A stretch of DNA of 7,918 nt from Deltaproteobacteria bacterium (lineage in GTDB: Bacteria > Desulfobacterota > Desulfomonilia > UBA1062), in the NCBI GenBank assembly GCA_016934135.1, contig JAFGTK010000064.1, forward strand, positions 1 through 7,918, given 5' to 3'. The number at the start of each line of letters is the position of its first letter. The stretch's first letter is position 1. Below, piece by piece: positions 6,234 through 7,918 of this stretch. The translations under genes were made by a program, and so were the position numbers. The notes beneath the pieces were generated by a model. The model made no database searches. It was given only the letters and a program-made list of their open reading frames with translations, and was not told the origin of the DNA.

Positions 6234-7918
6234 ATGCACGGATCAGGAGCAGAGATTTCAAGAGAAGTATTCTGGAATATATTGGGGCCTGGTTTCCCGA
6301 CAGAACAGGTTGTTCTTTACGTACTTGCTCTGGGAGCCTTTTTGCTGTTCTTCAGGGGACTTGCAAAAAGCGGGTTTTTTACCCGGCTGAAAGTTGCAGC
6401 CAGTGCAAAGGGAACGGAGGTGGACCGGCTCGGGAACCCATGGGACAGGTTCTGGTATATGGTAATTGATGTTTTCGGACACAGAAAGATTTTAAGAGAG
6501 CCATATCAGGGAGTCTTCCATTTCTTCATCTTCTGGGGCTTCATTGCCCTTCTCATTACCACCGCTATAGTGTTTTTACAGGCCGATTTCATCTATCCCA
6601 TCTGGCATGTATGGTTCATGAAAGACGGGTTCTATCTCGGGCTTTCCTTGTTTGCAGATGTCTTCGGCGGGCTTTTGATAATCGGTATTCTTATGGCACT
6701 GGCCCGCAGATACGTTATCAAACCCAAATGGCTCGATGAAAAGGGTGAAGACAGCGTTATCCTGTGGTTTATCCTCGGAATCGTTGTAACCGGATTCATT
6801 GTGGAAGCCCTGCGTATTCAGGCCACAGAAGTAGATCCGACAAGCCCGATGCATCCCTATATATGGTTCTCACCCGTAGGTCGAACCATAGCCTTCCTGT
6901 TCTCGGGAATGAGTGATGTAGCACTGAGAGATACCCATGTTGTCCTGTGGTGGACCCACGTACTAGGTGCATTGGGATTCATTATATTTATAGCATATTC
7001 AAAGCTGCTTCATATATTCATGACCCCGGTAAACATCTTCCTGCGTCCTGAAACTCCTCAGCCGCCTCTCAAGGCGATGCCGCCCGAGATGTTCGAAAAT
7101 GCCGAGACATTCGGTATCCATAATATTGAAGAATATTCCTGGAAGGATATTGTAGACGGTGAAGCCTGTATGCGCTGCGGCCGTTGCGTTGAGGTCTGCC
7201 CCGCATTCAACACGGATAAACCGTTGAAGCCTAGGGATGTGATCCAGGATATGAGAACATATGTGTCTGAAAAGGCGAAACTGGCAGTGGATGCGGATGG
7301 TAAGTACCGCATTATCCCGGATGAGGAGTATACCGGTCCTGCATTGATAGGAGACGGGCTTTCAAAGGATACCATCTGGGCATGTACCACGTGTATGGCA
7401 TGTGTAGAGGCCTGTCCTGCATATATCCTGCAGTTCCCGAAACTTATCGAACTCAGGCGCTATATGGTCATGATGGAGTCTGATTTCCCGGCCGAGGTTC
7501 TCGATGTATTCAAGGGTATGGAGAATAATTCCAATCCATGGAGCATTGGTGCACATGTAAGAGCAGACTGGGCTAAAGGTTTGGATGTGCCAATACTTTC
7601 CGAAAAGGGCGAGGCGGAGTATCTCTTCTATGTTGGCTGTGCAGGCGCATTTGACGAACTGAACAAGAAGGTGGCCGTATCTCTTGTCAAGTTGTTCAAG
7701 GCTGCCGGGCTTGATTTTGCAATCCTCGGAACAGAAGAGGGCTGCTGCGGCGATTCAGCCAAGAAGATCGGGAACGAATATGTCTATCAGGCACTTGCCA
7801 TGGCCAATATCGAGACCTTCAATGCATATAATGTATCCAAGATAATCACCATGTGTCCGCATGGCTACAATACATTGAAGTATGACTATAAGGATCTTGG
7901 CGGCAACTATGATGTGTA
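6234..7918 (+). CDS. Membrane Fe-S oxidoreductase, probable ETF:menaquinone oxidoreductase (3' partial)
   Basis: The frame is open from ATG 6234 to the window end (561 codons, no stop). The family is usually about 650-750 residues, so the C-terminus is missing. The N-terminal membrane part has about five helices (near 24-44, 93-115, 132-157, 174-192, 237-258), NarI/HdrE-like. Candidate haem-b ligands are His83, His96, His235, His242 and His260. Next come two [4Fe-4S] motifs: Cys312, 315, 318, 322 (CMRCGRCVEVCP) and Cys384, 387, 390, 394 (CTTCMACVEACP). Then follows the first HdrD-like cysteine-rich (CCG) domain: Cys469, Cys504-Cys505-Gly506 and Cys541 in CPHGYN. The second CCG domain would lie past the window. 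This architecture next to etfBA matches the proteins proposed to carry electrons from reduced ETF to menaquinone in anaerobic fatty-acid degraders such as Syntrophomonas, Syntrophus and Geobacter. The cytoplasmic Fe-S part would accept electrons and the haem helices reduce the quinone. The ETF link is inferred from gene order. A generic HdrDE-like oxidoreductase is the alternative. Confidence 0.9.
   Translation, partial: MHGSGAEISREVFWNILGPGFPTEQVVLYVLALGAFLLFFRGLAKSGFFTRLKVAASAKGTEVDRLGNPWDRFWYMVIDVFGHRKILREPYQGVFHFFIFWGFIALLITTAIVFLQADFIYPIWHVWFMKDGFYLGLSLFADVFGGLLIIGILMALARRYVIKPKWLDEKGEDSVILWFILGIVVTGFIVEALRIQATEVDPTSPMHPYIWFSPVGRTIAFLFSGMSDVALRDTHVVLWWTHVLGALGFIIFIAYSKLLHIFMTPVNIFLRPETPQPPLKAMPPEMFENAETFGIHNIEEYSWKDIVDGEACMRCGRCVEVCPAFNTDKPLKPRDVIQDMRTYVSEKAKLAVDADGKYRIIPDEEYTGPALIGDGLSKDTIWACTTCMACVEACPAYILQFPKLIELRRYMVMMESDFPAEVLDVFKGMENNSNPWSIGAHVRADWAKGLDVPILSEKGEAEYLFYVGCAGAFDELNKKVAVSLVKLFKAAGLDFAILGTEEGCCGDSAKKIGNEYVYQALAMANIETFNAYNVSKIITMCPHGYNTLKYDYKDLGGNYDV

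Noticed and set aside
6182..6469. A 95-codon plus-strand frame starting in the hairpin and overlapping the oxidoreductase start
   Set aside because: It runs out of frame through the N-terminal membrane region of the real gene. Its peptide has no recognisable features, and it has no ribosome site.
6576..6854. Minus-strand frame of 92 codons opposite the oxidoreductase
   Set aside because: It overlaps conserved membrane helices on the + strand. It is a shadow of the coding bias, with no ribosome site or family resemblance seen.

Overview
This window carries a fatty-acid and acyl-CoA metabolism locus, and every gene lies on the + strand. The left edge cuts into an AMP-forming acetyl-CoA synthetase (acs). 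The right edge cuts into a large membrane-bound iron-sulfur oxidoreductase. Between them are four complete genes: a TetR/FadR-type regulator, a 3-hydroxyacyl-CoA dehydrogenase/enoyl-CoA hydratase fusion, and the two electron-transfer flavoprotein subunits (etfB, etfA). No mobile elements, CRISPR arrays, tRNAs or rRNAs were seen.

Layout: acs (1-1624, 5' end missing) is followed by a strong GC-rich hairpin that looks like its terminator. A short AT-rich leader then precedes fadR (1731-2312). The fusion (2336-4309) follows 23 nt later. A 99-nt gap with no gene precedes etfB (4409-5185, GTG start). etfA (5204-6172) is 18 nt downstream of etfB. A 61-nt gap containing a perfect 9-bp, extendable to 12-bp, hairpin leads to the oxidoreductase gene (6234 to the window end, 561 codons seen, no stop reached).

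How the genes fit together: the fusion should hydrate enoyl-CoA and oxidise the resulting 3-hydroxyacyl-CoA. EtfAB would collect electrons from an acyl-CoA dehydrogenase encoded outside the window. The last protein combines NarI-like haem-b membrane helices, two [4Fe-4S] ferredoxin motifs and an HdrD-like CCG domain. It matches the family proposed as ETF:(mena)quinone oxidoreductase in anaerobes, and would pass those electrons to the membrane quinone pool. FadR would sense acyl-CoA and control the set. The order regulator, beta-oxidation enzyme, etfB, etfA recalls the Bacillus subtilis lcfA-fadR-fadB-etfB-etfA operon. Here a fused enzyme replaces the single hydratase, an acetyl-CoA synthetase sits where the acyl-CoA ligase would be, and a membrane oxidoreductase is added.

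Organism: the gene set suggests an anaerobic bacterium that degrades fatty acids or aromatic compounds. It could be a syntroph or sulfate reducer of the Desulfobacterota/Syntrophia type. This is inferred from gene content only, and the exact lineage cannot be fixed from the sequence by eye. Nothing here is clearly a wholly new system. The most unusual points are the domain order of the fusion, the hairpin plus G-run in front of the oxidoreductase, and a Gly in place of the last Cys of its first CCG motif.
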